Origin: Pseudomonas hormoni
GTDB taxonomy: Bacteria; Pseudomonadota; Gammaproteobacteria; Pseudomonadales; Pseudomonadaceae
DNA length: 64,000 nt
Assembly (NCBI RefSeq): GCF_018502625.1
Contig: NZ_CP075566.1
Coordinates: 4,202,001 to 4,266,000 of the forward strand
Direction: 5' to 3'
Shown here: positions 44,487 through 53,044 of the stretch, in pieces
Position numbering within the stretch: the first letter of the stretch is position 1
Layout of the letters: every line of letters starts with the position of its first letter
Notes under the pieces: generated by a model
Seen by the model: the letters and a program-made list of their open reading frames with translations, nothing else
What the model was told of the DNA's origin: nothing
Databases searched by the model: none
Made by a program: the position numbers and the translations under genes

Positions 44487-45518
44487 ATGACCTCCCCTAA
44501 AAACGATAAAAATACTCGAACCACTGGCCGTCCAACTCTGAATGAAGTCGCCCGACTGGCCGGCGTCAGCCCGATTACCGCCTCCCGCGCCTTGCGTGGC
44601 GTGAGCACGGTGGCCACCGAACTGGTGGAAAAAGTCCAGAAAGCGGCGCTTGAGCTCAACTACGTGGTCAACCCCGCCGCCCGCGCGTTAGCCTCGGCCC
44701 AGAGCCATTCCGTCGTTGTTTTGGTGCCGTCGCTGTCCAACTTACTGTTCATCGACACGCTGGAAGCCATTCATCAGGTTTTGCGTCCCAAGGGCTTCGA
44801 AGTGCTGATCGGCAACTTCCATTATTCGCGTGATGAAGAAGAAAACCTGCTGCGTAATTACATGGCCTACCAACCCCGCGGCCTGCTGTTGACCGGGTTC
44901 GATCGCACCGAAAGCTCGCGGCGGATGATCGAGGCGAGCAACATTCCCTGCGTGTACATGATGGAACTGGACAGTGCGGCGGGCCTCAATTGCGTAGGTT
45001 TCTCGCAGCTCGCCGCCGGCGAAACGGCGGCGGAGCATTTGCTGTCACGCGGTCGCCAACGCCTGGCCTACATCGGCGCGCAACTGGATCAGCGCACGTT
45101 GCTGCGCGGCGAAGGGTTCCGCAAAGCCCTGCAAAAGGCCGGTCGGTATGACCCGGACCTGGAAGTGCTGACCCCGCGCGCCTCCTCCGTCGGTCTGGGT
45201 GGCGAGCTGTTCCTGCAACTGATTGCCAGTCACCCCGATGTCGATGCGATCTTCTTCGGCAACGACGACCTGGCGCAGGGCGCTTTGCTGGAGGCGATGC
45301 GCTGCGGGGTCAAAATCCCCGAACAAGTGGCGATCCTCGGCTTCAACGACCTGCCCGCCTCGGCCCACATGGTCCCGCGCCTGAGCAGCATCAGCACCCC
45401 ACGCGAGGCCATCGGCCGACGTGCCGCAGAGCAGATGCTGACCTTGATGGCGGGCAACACGGTGGCGAAACCGGTGCAGGACATGGGGTTTGAGTTGAAG
45501 GTGCGCGAGAGTACGTAG
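44487..45518 (+). CDS. gntR: GntR, LacI-family gluconate repressor
   Basis: A 343-residue LacI-family repressor. N-terminal helix-turn-helix (PTLNEVARLAGVSPITASRALRG, about 15-38) with the hinge ALASAQSH, and a periplasmic-binding-like sensor domain (about 60-340). Place, divergent to gntK-gntT, matches the Pseudomonas gluconate regulator, which is released by gluconate or its phosphate. ATG 44487 is used instead of TTG 44472. Confidence 0.9.
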   Translation: MTSPKNDKNTRTTGRPTLNEVARLAGVSPITASRALRGVSTVATELVEKVQKAALELNYVVNPAARALASAQSHSVVVLVPSLSNLLFIDTLEAIHQVLRPKGFEVLIGNFHYSRDEEENLLRNYMAYQPRGLLLTGFDRTESSRRMIEASNIPCVYMMELDSAAGLNCVGFSQLAAGETAAEHLLSRGRQRLAYIGAQLDQRTLLRGEGFRKALQKAGRYDPDLEVLTPRASSVGLGGELFLQLIASHPDVDAIFFGNDDLAQGALLEAMRCGVKIPEQVAILGFNDLPASAHMVPRLSSISTPREAIGRRAAEQMLTLMAGNTVAKPVQDMGFELKVREST

Positions 45519-45639
45519 TTCAGGACTGATCGTTGCCACGCTCGGAGGACTGAACGGGAACGATCAGTTACACCTTTTATCCTCCCCCCATGCGCGCCGC
45601 GTGCAAAATCCGCCCTCTCCATTCCCGGCGGAATCGTAC

Positions 45640-46128
45640 ATGCGCAAGACAATCATCATGGCCTTCCTGCTAGCCGTCTCGCTTGGACAGACGCCTCAGG
45701 TGCAGGCCTCCGAGCCAGACGATTGGACTCATTTCCTGAACGACCCTCGCTTCATGCCGGCGATCAAAAGCTGTCTCGCCGCCCACCCGAAAGGTCAGGG
45801 GCCTGCCGTCGTAATGAGCGTTGGGCATGCCAGCCTTGAAGAGGCCTACGTCATGACCACCGACCTCACTGGGCGCAGAAATGTCTGTTTTTCCAGTAAG
45901 GATACGGGCCTGGAAGTGCGATCCCAGACCGTTTTCGACCCGCCAGGTCCGCTGTTTGTTTCAGTGGATCAAGTCAAGGTCGCCCCCAGGGGTGAGTGCA
46001 TCGAGCCCACCCCGGTATTCATCGATCAACAGCTTCAAGGCTGGATCCTCAGGCAACCCATCCTCAACCAGCACATTCCCAGTGCATGCTCGACTCCAGT
46101 CTGGACCGATCTGGTACCGCTCGATTAG
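45640..46128 (+). CDS. Periplasmic protein, unknown
   Basis: A 162-residue protein with a signal peptide (MRKTIIMAFLLAVSLG, cleavage after VQA about residue 23). The mature part has four Cys (SCLAAHP, VCFSSKD, GECIEP, SACSTP), which could form two disulfides. I do not recognise the family. ATG 45640 is chosen because the signal peptide starts there; the ribosome site is poor. It stands between gntR and a glutathione transferase gene in the same direction, 121 bases after gntR. Confidence 0.6.
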   Translation: MRKTIIMAFLLAVSLGQTPQVQASEPDDWTHFLNDPRFMPAIKSCLAAHPKGQGPAVVMSVGHASLEEAYVMTTDLTGRRNVCFSSKDTGLEVRSQTVFDPPGPLFVSVDQVKVAPRGECIEPTPVFIDQQLQGWILRQPILNQHIPSACSTPVWTDLVPLD

Positions 46129-46328
46129 GTCCGGGTTTTCTACTAACCTTGATTGTGGCGTTCATCCGGTTGATCGCCTGGCGGATGAACATCAGTCGGG
46201 TGCAAGCCTTGCTGCCGGACCGTACATTTTGTTTACCCACCTCGGCACTACCCGACCCCGCTTGAGTCGCACAGTGGCCGAGACGCTGTTAGATTCCTGA
46301 AGCGTCGAATCGCTAAAGGCGTAGCTCA

Positions 46329-46961
46329 ATGGAACACACACTGAAAATCCTGGGTAAAGCGTCGTCCATCAACGTCAGAAAAGTCCTGTGGACTTGCGAA
46401 GAGCTGAACATTCCTTACGAACGCGAGGACTGGGGCAGCGGGTTCGCATCGACCCACAGCCCGGAATTTACCCGGCTCAACCCCAACGCGCAGGTGCCGG
46501 TGATCATCGATGAGGCCGGCGTGCTGTGGGAATCCAACACCATCTGCCGCTATCTGGCCGGCAAACACCCGCATCACGATCTGCTGCCACACGAACCGGC
46601 GGCGCGAGCGCGGGTTGAGCAATGGATGGATTGGCAAGCCACCGACCTCAACGCCTCCTGGAGCTACGCGTTTACCGCGCTGGTGCGCAAGGATCCAGAG
46701 TTCCAGGACGCGCATCGAATTGCCAACGGCCTGCGCGACTGGAATCAGAAGATGAGCATTCTCGAGCATCAACTCGCGACCACCAAAGCCTATGTCGCCG
46801 GACCACGGTTCACCCTGGCCGACATTGTCATCGGGCTGTCGATCAACCGCTGGCTGATGACCCCGATGGACCGTCCCGACTTCCCTGCCATCGATGAGTA
46901 TTTCCAAAGGTTGGCCCAACGCCCGGGATTCCTGAAGCATGGCTGCAACGGACTGCCTTGA
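46329..46961 (+). CDS. Glutathione S-transferase
   Basis: A 210-residue GST. N-terminal thioredoxin-like domain with the ASSINVRKVLWTCEELNIPYE start, LNPNAQVPVIIDEAGVLWESNTICRYLA with the ES pair that holds the glutathione gamma-glutamyl part, and an all-helical C-terminal half. A Ser at about residue 12-13 is the likely active residue. Function is conjugation or a related detoxification of an unknown electrophile. Confidence 0.88.
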   Translation: MEHTLKILGKASSINVRKVLWTCEELNIPYEREDWGSGFASTHSPEFTRLNPNAQVPVIIDEAGVLWESNTICRYLAGKHPHHDLLPHEPAARARVEQWMDWQATDLNASWSYAFTALVRKDPEFQDAHRIANGLRDWNQKMSILEHQLATTKAYVAGPRFTLADIVIGLSINRWLMTPMDRPDFPAIDEYFQRLAQRPGFLKHGCNGLP

Positions 46962-47139
46962 AGCCATGCCAGCTTCGTGGCGGTCGACGGCTGCCGTCCG
47001 ACGGCAAAGGTTGACCGCAAGACCGGCGATACCCGCCTACCAAATCAAACCTAACTAATTGATATATTTGGTATTTTTTAAAAAGGCACAGTACTTGCTG
47101 AAGGCACTGCACCACAAACACCTACAAGGTTTACTCATC

Positions 47140-47688
47140 ATGTTGGTCAGTGCTAATAAACAATCGTTAATGACACCCATCACCAAGAAGCCCGGCGAAG
47201 ATCCGACCGTCGACGCCGCTGCCGGACTTCAGAGTGGAATGCTGCAAACGTTGCAAAACAACGTTCAGCCGCTATCCGCGCAGGTGCAGAAGTCCGCCAC
47301 CCAAAACGCCACGCAGCAAGTCAGTGAGGCGACCAAAATCAGCGACAACGTTGATGAAGCGTTCGCCAAAACACGCGTGGGACTGCAATTCACTAACGCC
47401 CCGCTTCCAACCGATGCTAAAGGCAAGTCCACTGGCTCGGCTACAGACGCCTTCAAGGAATACATGAGCAAAACCCCGGAAGAGCGCATGCAAGAAGCCA
47501 TTCTGGAAGAGATGGGCCTGACGAAAGAAGAAGTGGAACAAATGCCGCCGGAACAACAACAGGCGGTCGCTAAAGAAATGGCCGAACGCATGCAGGACAA
47601 GATAAAACTGGCGCAGGCCGAGAAAGAAAACGGTGGTAGCGAGAAAGGCAGCCCTCAAGTGGTCGACAAGTTCCTCGCGTCGCTTTAA
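47140..47688 (+). CDS. Uncharacterised helical, Gln/Lys-rich protein
   Basis: A 182-residue hydrophilic protein I cannot assign. The C-terminal half holds YMSKTPEERMQEAILEEMGL and TKEEVEQMPPEQQQAVAKEM, a motif that recurs in secreted-effector-like and unknown proteobacterial proteins. The N-terminal half is rich in Gln, Ser and Thr, and looks disordered. No signal peptide. The upstream 80 bases are very AT-rich (TTGATATATTTGG near 47056), unlike the neighbours, which may be a strong promoter or a sign of transfer. ATG 47140 has AAGG 11 bases upstream. Confidence 0.6.
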   Translation: MLVSANKQSLMTPITKKPGEDPTVDAAAGLQSGMLQTLQNNVQPLSAQVQKSATQNATQQVSEATKISDNVDEAFAKTRVGLQFTNAPLPTDAKGKSTGSATDAFKEYMSKTPEERMQEAILEEMGLTKEEVEQMPPEQQQAVAKEMAERMQDKIKLAQAEKENGGSEKGSPQVVDKFLASL

Positions 47689-47732
47689 CACCACCGGGTA
47701 ATGCTGTTCATTTGAGCGCGGGCACGCACATT

Positions 47733-47846
47733 TGTGGCGAGGGAGCTTGCTCCCGCTTGAGCGCGTAGCGCTCACAAAATCGGCAATGGCTGTCAGATTT
47801 TTGGGGCCGCTACGCAGCCCAGCGGGAGCAAGCTCCCTCGCCACAG
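47733..47846. repeat. REPIN-type repeat (GGCGAGGGAGCTTGCTCCCGC family)
   Basis: Arms TGTGGCGAGGGAGCTTGCTC and GAGCAAGCTCCCTCGCCACA with inner GAGCGCGTAGCGCTC and GCTACGCAGC. Lies between two convergent genes. Confidence 0.85.
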
Positions 47847-47853
47847 GTATTCA

Positions 47854-49173
47854 TCAACTTATCTGCAAGGTCGAGTTGAACTGGCTGAGCGCATCCACGA
47901 CATGCCGCGACCCCTGCTGAATCTCCAGAATCACCTCTCCCGCCTCGTTCGCCAACTCCACTCCAAGACCGGTCCGGCTCAAACTCGACTGCATGCTCGA
48001 CACCGCGCTCAATGACAAATCATGGTTCCTGCGCACCACGTCGACGATCTCCAGCGTCGCCTGGCTGGTGCGTGCGGCGAGGCTGCGAACCTCATCGGCG
48101 ACGACTGCGAATCCACGCCCGTGCTCCCCGGCCCGGGCCGCTTCGATCGCCGCGTTAAGCGCCAGCAGGTTGGTCTGATCGGCAATGCCGCGAATGGTCT
48201 GGACGATGGTGCCGATGATCTCGGACTGCTTGCTGACCGCATCGATGCTCAACGCCGCCTCGTTCAAGTCTTTGGAAATGTCCTGGATGATCTGCACCGT
48301 TTGCTGCACCACCTGCGACCCCTTCTGCGCGCAGGCGTCGTTCTGGACCGAGGTGCTGTGGGCCGATTCGGCAGCGGTTTGCAGGGTGGTCACCTGATTC
48401 GTGATGTCGCTGGCGAACTTGACCACTTTGTACAGCCGGCCCTTGGTGTCGAACAACGGGTTGTAGGACGCTTCAAGGAAAATCGTATGGCCGTGTTTAT
48501 CCTTTCGTTCAAAACGGTGCGAGTGATACTCGCCGCGATTCAGTGAACCCCAGAACGCTTTATAGACCTGGGATTCGGCTTCGGCGCGATGGCAAAACAG
48601 ACTGTGGTGCTGACCGACAACTTCGTTCAGCGAGTAATGGGTAGTCTTCAGGAAGTTTTCATTGGCCGTGATCACATGACCTTCGGGGGTAAATTCGATC
48701 ACCGCCATGGAGCGACCGATGGCCGCGAGCATGCTTTTGTTTTCGTGCTCTTCGTAAACCCTGGCAGAAATGTCCGTGGCCACTTTGATCACACTTTTTA
48801 CCTGGCGGTCGGGGCCGAAAACCGGCATGTAGCTGGCTTCGAGCCAGATCTCCTTGCTCCTCTTGTTCAAGCGCAGGAAAGTGCCGCTGACCGGTTCGCC
48901 ACGGGCCAGGTCACGCCACAATCTGGCGTAGTCTTCGCTTCGGTAAAACGCTTCCTCGCAAAAGATCCGGTGATGTTTGCCCCGCACTTCCTCGACGCTG
49001 TAACCCATGGCGGCGCAAAAGTTTTCGTTGGCATCAAGAACAATGCCTTCAGGGGTGAACTCAATCATCGCCATCGAACGGCTGACGGCGGCCAACCTGG
49101 CATTGGCCTCGGCCAGCGCACAGCTGTAGCGCTCGATTTCCAGCAGGTCAGCCTTGTGATGTAGGTTAAACAT
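47854..49173 (-). CDS. Cytoplasmic double-PAS chemoreceptor (BdlA-like)
   Basis: A 439-residue chemotaxis transducer without transmembrane segments. Two PAS domains, about 30-125 ([19 protein letters not shown]) and 150-250 ([19 protein letters not shown]), are followed by the signalling domain with hairpin tip [26 protein letters not shown] and [10 protein letters not shown]. This is the BdlA layout; BdlA governs biofilm dispersal in P. aeruginosa and binds heme or senses redox through PAS. The signalling domain is short (about 180 residues). ATG 49173 has AGGG 10 bases upstream. A perfect inverted repeat lies 94 bases upstream. Confidence 0.85.
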   Translation of the reverse strand: MFNLHHKADLLEIERYSCALAEANARLAAVSRSMAMIEFTPEGIVLDANENFCAAMGYSVEEVRGKHHRIFCEEAFYRSEDYARLWRDLARGEPVSGTFLRLNKRSKEIWLEASYMPVFGPDRQVKSVIKVATDISARVYEEHENKSMLAAIGRSMAVIEFTPEGHVITANENFLKTTHYSLNEVVGQHHSLFCHRAEAESQVYKAFWGSLNRGEYHSHRFERKDKHGHTIFLEASYNPLFDTKGRLYKVVKFASDITNQVTTLQTAAESAHSTSVQNDACAQKGSQVVQQTVQIIQDISKDLNEAALSIDAVSKQSEIIGTIVQTIRGIADQTNLLALNAAIEAARAGEHGRGFAVVADEVRSLAARTSQATLEIVDVVRRNHDLSLSAVSSMQSSLSRTGLGVELANEAGEVILEIQQGSRHVVDALSQFNSTLQIS

Positions 49174-49587
49174 GGTCGTATCACCCTAAGTGCGGTCGTT
49201 TGATTGATGAAAGTTTTTCGGTCTTTCAACGTATCCACCACAACGTTCCATGGAACAGGCACACGCATTCCTCCAAGGGAGGAATGGTCAGGTGATCAAT
49301 GATGTTGAATCGGAGAGTCCATGTGGCAACGCTCTTATCAAGACATCCGTCTCTTGATAGCCCGGGACCGGGCCAGCCCTGATGTTTTCATAAGTAACTC
49401 CCTTTACTTAACAGCTCCCTGTTGCTCGCGTCGGTGCCTTGGGTTGCGCACTCTTGAAGCGTGCATGACGGCCTTCATATTGCGACCGACATGGTTAGTC
49501 AGGAGTGAGCATAGCCAGCCGCAATCCGCTTGCAAGGCCACTAGTCGGCCATCATCGAGGACAAAATCGGTTCAGCTGAAAACCGGT
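49174..49587. other. Non-coding gap between chemoreceptor and LysR genes
   Basis: About 414 bases in which I see no real gene on either strand. It holds an inverted repeat at 49267-49285 and, at the right end, a terminator-like hairpin of the LysR gene. The long plus-strand frame that runs through here is the shadow of the LysR gene. Confidence 0.5.
49267..49285. promoter_or_regulatory. Perfect inverted repeat upstream of the chemoreceptor gene
   Basis: ATTCCTCC-AAG-GGAGGAAT, arms of 8 bases. It lies 94 bases before the chemoreceptor start; a regulator site is possible. Confidence 0.4.
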
Positions 49588-49598
49588 TCAGTTTTCAG
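49576..49598 (-). terminator. Terminator-like hairpin at the LysR stop
   Basis: CTGAAAAC and GTTTTCAG pair around the stop codon of the LysR gene. A short T-rich end follows on the minus strand. Confidence 0.5.
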
Positions 49599-50460
49599 CC
49601 AGCATGCTCAACAGCGCCTGCACCGCCGCCGAGGGTGGCTTGTTCGCCGCGACCACCAAGGCGAACTCGCGATCGATTCGCGGTTTCAGCGGCACCACAC
49701 GCAGGCCCTGGAGCTGGCTCGGCAGGGTCATTTCCGGCACCAGGGTCACACCGATGTTTTCCCGCACCAGGGTGAACGCACTGCTCCATTCACGGACCTC
49801 GACACGGACGTCCTGCAACTGCAAACCGGCATCGATGGCCAGGCTGCGGGCATTGGTCGAACAGCCGCCCGTGGCCAGCACAAAAGGTTGCTCCGCCAGC
49901 TCGGCGAGGGTGACGCCCTCTTCAACCGAGCGCCGCGCCAAAGGATGGCCGCCCGGCAGAACCGCCACCCAGGCATCGTGCCCCAAACGGCCGGCATTGC
50001 GCTCCGGCGCCGGGTTCAACACCACACCGACATCCACCAGACCGGCCCCAAGCAGCGTTTCCACTTCATCGTCGCTGACTTCCAGGGCGACCACCTGAAT
50101 GCCGGGATAAAGCCGATTGAACTGGCGCAGCAGCGGCGGCAGAAACGTCGCCAGTACCATCGGGAAACTCGCCAGGCGAATCGTCCCGCGCTGGATGCCT
50201 TTGGCGGCATCGACGGTACTGCGGATGTTTTCCAGGGCGCCGAGCATGGTGCGCGCCTGCTCGATAACCGGCAGACCAATGGCGGTCGGCAAGGTCTGGC
50301 GGTTTTCCCGGCTGAACAGTTGAACGCCGAGGGTTTCTTCGATCAACGCCAGCGCCTGGCTGGCGCCGGACTGGGTCATGCCGACCCGCTCGGCCGCGCG
50401 GGTGATGTTGCCTGTGTCCGCCACCGCCACCACCATTCGCCAGTGCATCAGATTCATCAT
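49588..50460 (-). CDS. LysR-type regulator, divergent to gstA
   Basis: A 290-residue LysR-type regulator: winged helix NLMHWRMVVAVADTGNITRAAERVGMTQSGASQALALIEETLG (about 5-45) and C-terminal effector part with VLATGGCSTNARSLAIDAG. ATG 50460 or 50457. It is divergent from a GstA-type glutathione transferase, 99 bases apart, and probably controls it. Confidence 0.84.
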   Translation of the reverse strand: MMNLMHWRMVVAVADTGNITRAAERVGMTQSGASQALALIEETLGVQLFSRENRQTLPTAIGLPVIEQARTMLGALENIRSTVDAAKGIQRGTIRLASFPMVLATFLPPLLRQFNRLYPGIQVVALEVSDDEVETLLGAGLVDVGVVLNPAPERNAGRLGHDAWVAVLPGGHPLARRSVEEGVTLAELAEQPFVLATGGCSTNARSLAIDAGLQLQDVRVEVREWSSAFTLVRENIGVTLVPEMTLPSQLQGLRVVPLKPRIDREFALVVAANKPPSAAVQALLSMLAEN

Positions 50461-50559
50461 GGCAGTAGCTTTCCTTATGGCAGTTTTCTGAAAGATTAAT
50501 TTTACCGAGGGCGCCGCACACTATGACACTGGCGAAAACCCCGAACCAGAGGCCTGCCG

Positions 50560-51162
50560 ATGAAGTTGTATTACGCCCCCCACGCTTGCTCACTCGCACC
50601 GCACATTGTGCTGCGCGAGTTGGACCTGCCCTTCGCGTTGATCCGCGTGGACAACCGCACCAAACAGACCGCGAGCGGTGCCGATTTCCTTGCCATCAAT
50701 CCGAAGGGTTACGTCGCGGCGCTGCAAGTGGATAACGGTGAAGTGCTGACCGAAGGCCCGGCAATCCTGCAGTACCTGGCGGGCCTGCGACCCGAGGCGA
50801 ACCTGGCGCCAGCCCATGGGACGTTCGAGCGCGTGCGGTTGCAGGAGTGGCTGAATTTTGTTTCGACGGAGATTCACGGCGGGCTGGGTTGGTTGTTCAA
50901 CGCGCAGTTCCCGGAGGAGGTGAAGGTGCTGATCAAGGAGAAGTTGTACAAGCGGTTTGCGGTGGTGTGCCAGACGCTGGAGCGGCAGGATTATTTGCTG
51001 GCGGGTGGGTTCAGCATTGCCGATGCGTACTTGTTTACGGTGTTGCGGTGGGCGCCGTTGTTTGCGATTGATTTGGATGAGTGGCCGGCATTGGTGCGGT
51101 TTCAGGCCAGGCTTGATGAGCGCCCGGCGGTGAAAGCGGCGTTGGCCGCTGAATCTTTGTAA
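50560..51162 (+). CDS. gstA: Beta-class glutathione transferase GstA
   Basis: A 200-residue GST. Opens MKLYYAPHACSLAPHIVLRE, in which the Cys near residue 10 is the catalytic residue of beta-class GSTs. NPKGYVAALQVDNGEVLTEGPAILQYLA has the TEGPAI glutathione site. The C-terminal half is all helical. ATG 50560 has GAGG 7 bases upstream. Likely detoxifies electrophiles with glutathione; regulated by the divergent LysR protein. Confidence 0.9.
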   Translation: MKLYYAPHACSLAPHIVLRELDLPFALIRVDNRTKQTASGADFLAINPKGYVAALQVDNGEVLTEGPAILQYLAGLRPEANLAPAHGTFERVRLQEWLNFVSTEIHGGLGWLFNAQFPEEVKVLIKEKLYKRFAVVCQTLERQDYLLAGGFSIADAYLFTVLRWAPLFAIDLDEWPALVRFQARLDERPAVKAALAAESL

Positions 51163-51172
51163 GGGTTTAGTT

Positions 51173-51246
51173 CGCTTCGCGGGCAAGCCTCGCTCCTACA
51201 GGTACAGCGCTAGACCTGTAGGAGCGAGGCTTGCCCGCGAAAGCGG
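51173..51246. repeat. REPIN-type repeat (TGTAGGAGCGAGGCTTGCCC family)
   Basis: Arms CTTCGCGGGCAAGCCTCGCT and AGCGAGGCTTGCCCGCGAA with a very short loop, between convergent gstA and the binding-protein gene. Confidence 0.85.
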
Positions 51247-51266
51247 TGGAACGGGCGCTGAAGAAA

Positions 51267-52280
51267 TTACAAACTCGCACTCACTTTTGTAGCGACCTCC
51301 CCCGGCACCCACCCCTTCCAGATCTGCGGCTGATCGCGCAAAAACGCTTCCGCGACCTGACGCGGTTGCTGGCGCTTTTCGCTCATCTGCGCCAGCGTCT
51401 GGTTCAGCAGATCGATCGGGAAATCGACTTTCTCGAAGAACGCCACCAAATCCGGATACTGCGTCTTGAACGGTGCGGACACGCCAATGGCCAGGCTCGC
51501 CGGCATCGAGCGCGTGCCTTTGGGGTTCGGGTTGTTGGCATCGGCCAGGGTCTTCCAGGCTTCGGCGTCGAACGGCGGTTCTTCGAGTTTCACCAGTTTG
51601 AAGCGGCCCAACAGCGGCGTTGGCGACCAGTAGTAGAACAACACCGGTTTGCCGCGACGGATCGACGATGCGACCTCGGCATCCAGCGCCGCGCCGGAGC
51701 CGGTACGGAAGTTCACGAAGCTGGTAGTCAGGTCATAGGCCTTGAGTTTCTGACTGTTGACGATTTCCGAGGTCCAGCCGGTCGGGCTGTTGAGGAAGCG
51801 TCCGCGGCTCGGGTCCTCGGGGTCGCGGAACACGTCCTTGTAGCGCGCCAGGTCGGCGACGGATTTCAGCTCCGGCGCCAGCGGTTTGATCCCGCGCTCC
51901 GGGTCGCCCTTGATCACGTACTCCGGCACCCACCAGCCTTCGGTGGCGCCTTTGACGGTATCGCCCAGACCAAACACTTTGCCTTCCGATGCAGCCTTGA
52001 CCCACGCCGGACTGCGCCCCGCCCACTCTTCGCCAATCACCTGGATGTCGTTCTTGGCCAATGCCGCTTCGAGGCTGACGGTGCTGCCGGGCAACGTATC
52101 GGTCGGGTAGCCGTAACCTTTTTCGACGATCAACCGCAGGATCTCGGTGATCAGGCTGCCGCTTTCCCAGGTGATGTCGCCGAAGTGAATCGGCGCGGTT
52201 TTTTCTGCGGCGGGAACGTGGCTGGCCACAAGGCTCAGGGCCAGCAGCGAACTGCCGAGCAGGGTTTTGATCGATTTCAT
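51267..52280 (-). CDS. OpuAC-type (betaine/proline-like) substrate-binding protein
   Basis: A 337-residue periplasmic binding protein. Signal peptide with LLGSSLLALSLVASHVPAA (cleavage about residue 24). The OpuAC fold is seen in KTAPIHFGDITWESGSLITEILRLIVE and YYWSPTPLLGRF, and VSAPFKTQYPDLVAFFEKV is the usual C-terminal pattern. Likely binds a quaternary amine or similar. No permease or ATPase gene is near, so it would have to share one from elsewhere. Its ATG overlaps the stop of an ECF sigma gene by four bases, an unusual link. Confidence 0.85.
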   Translation of the reverse strand: MKSIKTLLGSSLLALSLVASHVPAAEKTAPIHFGDITWESGSLITEILRLIVEKGYGYPTDTLPGSTVSLEAALAKNDIQVIGEEWAGRSPAWVKAASEGKVFGLGDTVKGATEGWWVPEYVIKGDPERGIKPLAPELKSVADLARYKDVFRDPEDPSRGRFLNSPTGWTSEIVNSQKLKAYDLTTSFVNFRTGSGAALDAEVASSIRRGKPVLFYYWSPTPLLGRFKLVKLEEPPFDAEAWKTLADANNPNPKGTRSMPASLAIGVSAPFKTQYPDLVAFFEKVDFPIDLLNQTLAQMSEKRQQPRQVAEAFLRDQPQIWKGWVPGEVATKVSASL

Positions 52281-52810
52281 GCGGACCTCTGGTGCAAGGG
52301 TTCATTGGCGCTGTGCTGGGCGCACAACGCTTGGGAGCGGGTCATGTAGACACTGACCGAGCGCTGGGATATGCCCAGCTCGGCAGCAATTTGCGGGTAG
52401 GTCAGGCCATCGATTCGCGACAACAGGAACGTCGCCCGGACCTTGCCCGGCAAGCGCTGAAGCGTTCGGTCGAGGCCATGCAACGCCTGGGTCAGTTGCA
52501 GCAGCTCCTCGGGCGAACTCGCCTGCGGCTGATCGAGGTGTTGTAGTTGATCGAGGTGCTGACGTTCCAGATCACGGCGACGCCAGAGCTGGTAAATCAG
52601 CCGGTGGGCGATGGTGGTGAGCAGCGCGCGCGGCTCGCGAATCGGGGTCAGCCCCGGGGATTCGAGCAGTTGCGCGAAGGTTTCGGCGGCGATGTCTTCG
52701 ACGCTGGAACTGGCCCCCAGATGCCGTCGCAACCGAGCGCACAGCCAGGGGTAATGGGCGCGGAACAATCCGCCCACGTCGGTGCGATGGGATAAGTCGG
52801 TGCCGGACAT
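52277..52810 (-). CDS. ECF sigma factor, FecI-like
   Basis: A 177-residue ECF sigma factor. Region 2 is at about 12-75 (FRAHYPWLCARLRRHLGASSSVEDIAAETF) and region 4 at about 112-160 (LPGKVRATFLLSRIDGLTYPQIAAELGISQRSVSVYM), FecI-like in pattern. There is no FecR-type anti-sigma or TonB receptor gene nearby. Instead, its stop overlaps the ATG of an OpuAC-type binding-protein gene (ATGA). ATG 52810 has GGAG 5 bases upstream. The upstream 60 bases (52880-52940) are AT-rich. Targets unknown. Confidence 0.85.
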   Translation of the reverse strand: MSGTDLSHRTDVGGLFRAHYPWLCARLRRHLGASSSVEDIAAETFAQLLESPGLTPIREPRALLTTIAHRLIYQLWRRRDLERQHLDQLQHLDQPQASSPEELLQLTQALHGLDRTLQRLPGKVRATFLLSRIDGLTYPQIAAELGISQRSVSVYMTRSQALCAQHSANEPLHQRSA

Positions 52811-52952
52811 AGAGGCTCCAAAGGCTAGGGGTCGCTGAATGTCCGGTGGTCCGGTGACGCGAATCCTAGCAAGGAGCCTTATTCATTAATAATATTTAAA
52901 AAGCATTTTTATATGCATTTTTGGAATTTAAGATTGAAGGTGATCATACAAT

Positions 52953-53034
52953 CGCCTTCGCGGGCAAGCCTCGCTCCTACAGGTTCAGTGTCGATCTCTG
53001 GAAAGAACCTGTAGGAGCGTGGCTTGCCCGCGAA
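52953..53034. repeat. REPIN-type repeat (TGTAGGAGCGAGGCTTGCCC family)
   Basis: Arms CTTCGCGGGCAAGCCTCGCT and CTGTAGGAGCGTGGCTTGCC, one mismatch, between the sigma factor gene and the PhnD-like gene. Confidence 0.82.
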
Positions 53035-53044
53035 AAATCTTCAG

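Noticed and set aside
47059..47139. Upstream extension of the unknown gene at 47140
   Set aside because: It would run through the AT-rich promoter-like stretch and has no ribosome site.
49321..50499. A 392-codon plus-strand frame over the LysR gene
   Set aside because: It is the shadow of the LysR gene, which has its helix-turn-helix on the other strand; no ribosome site or homology.
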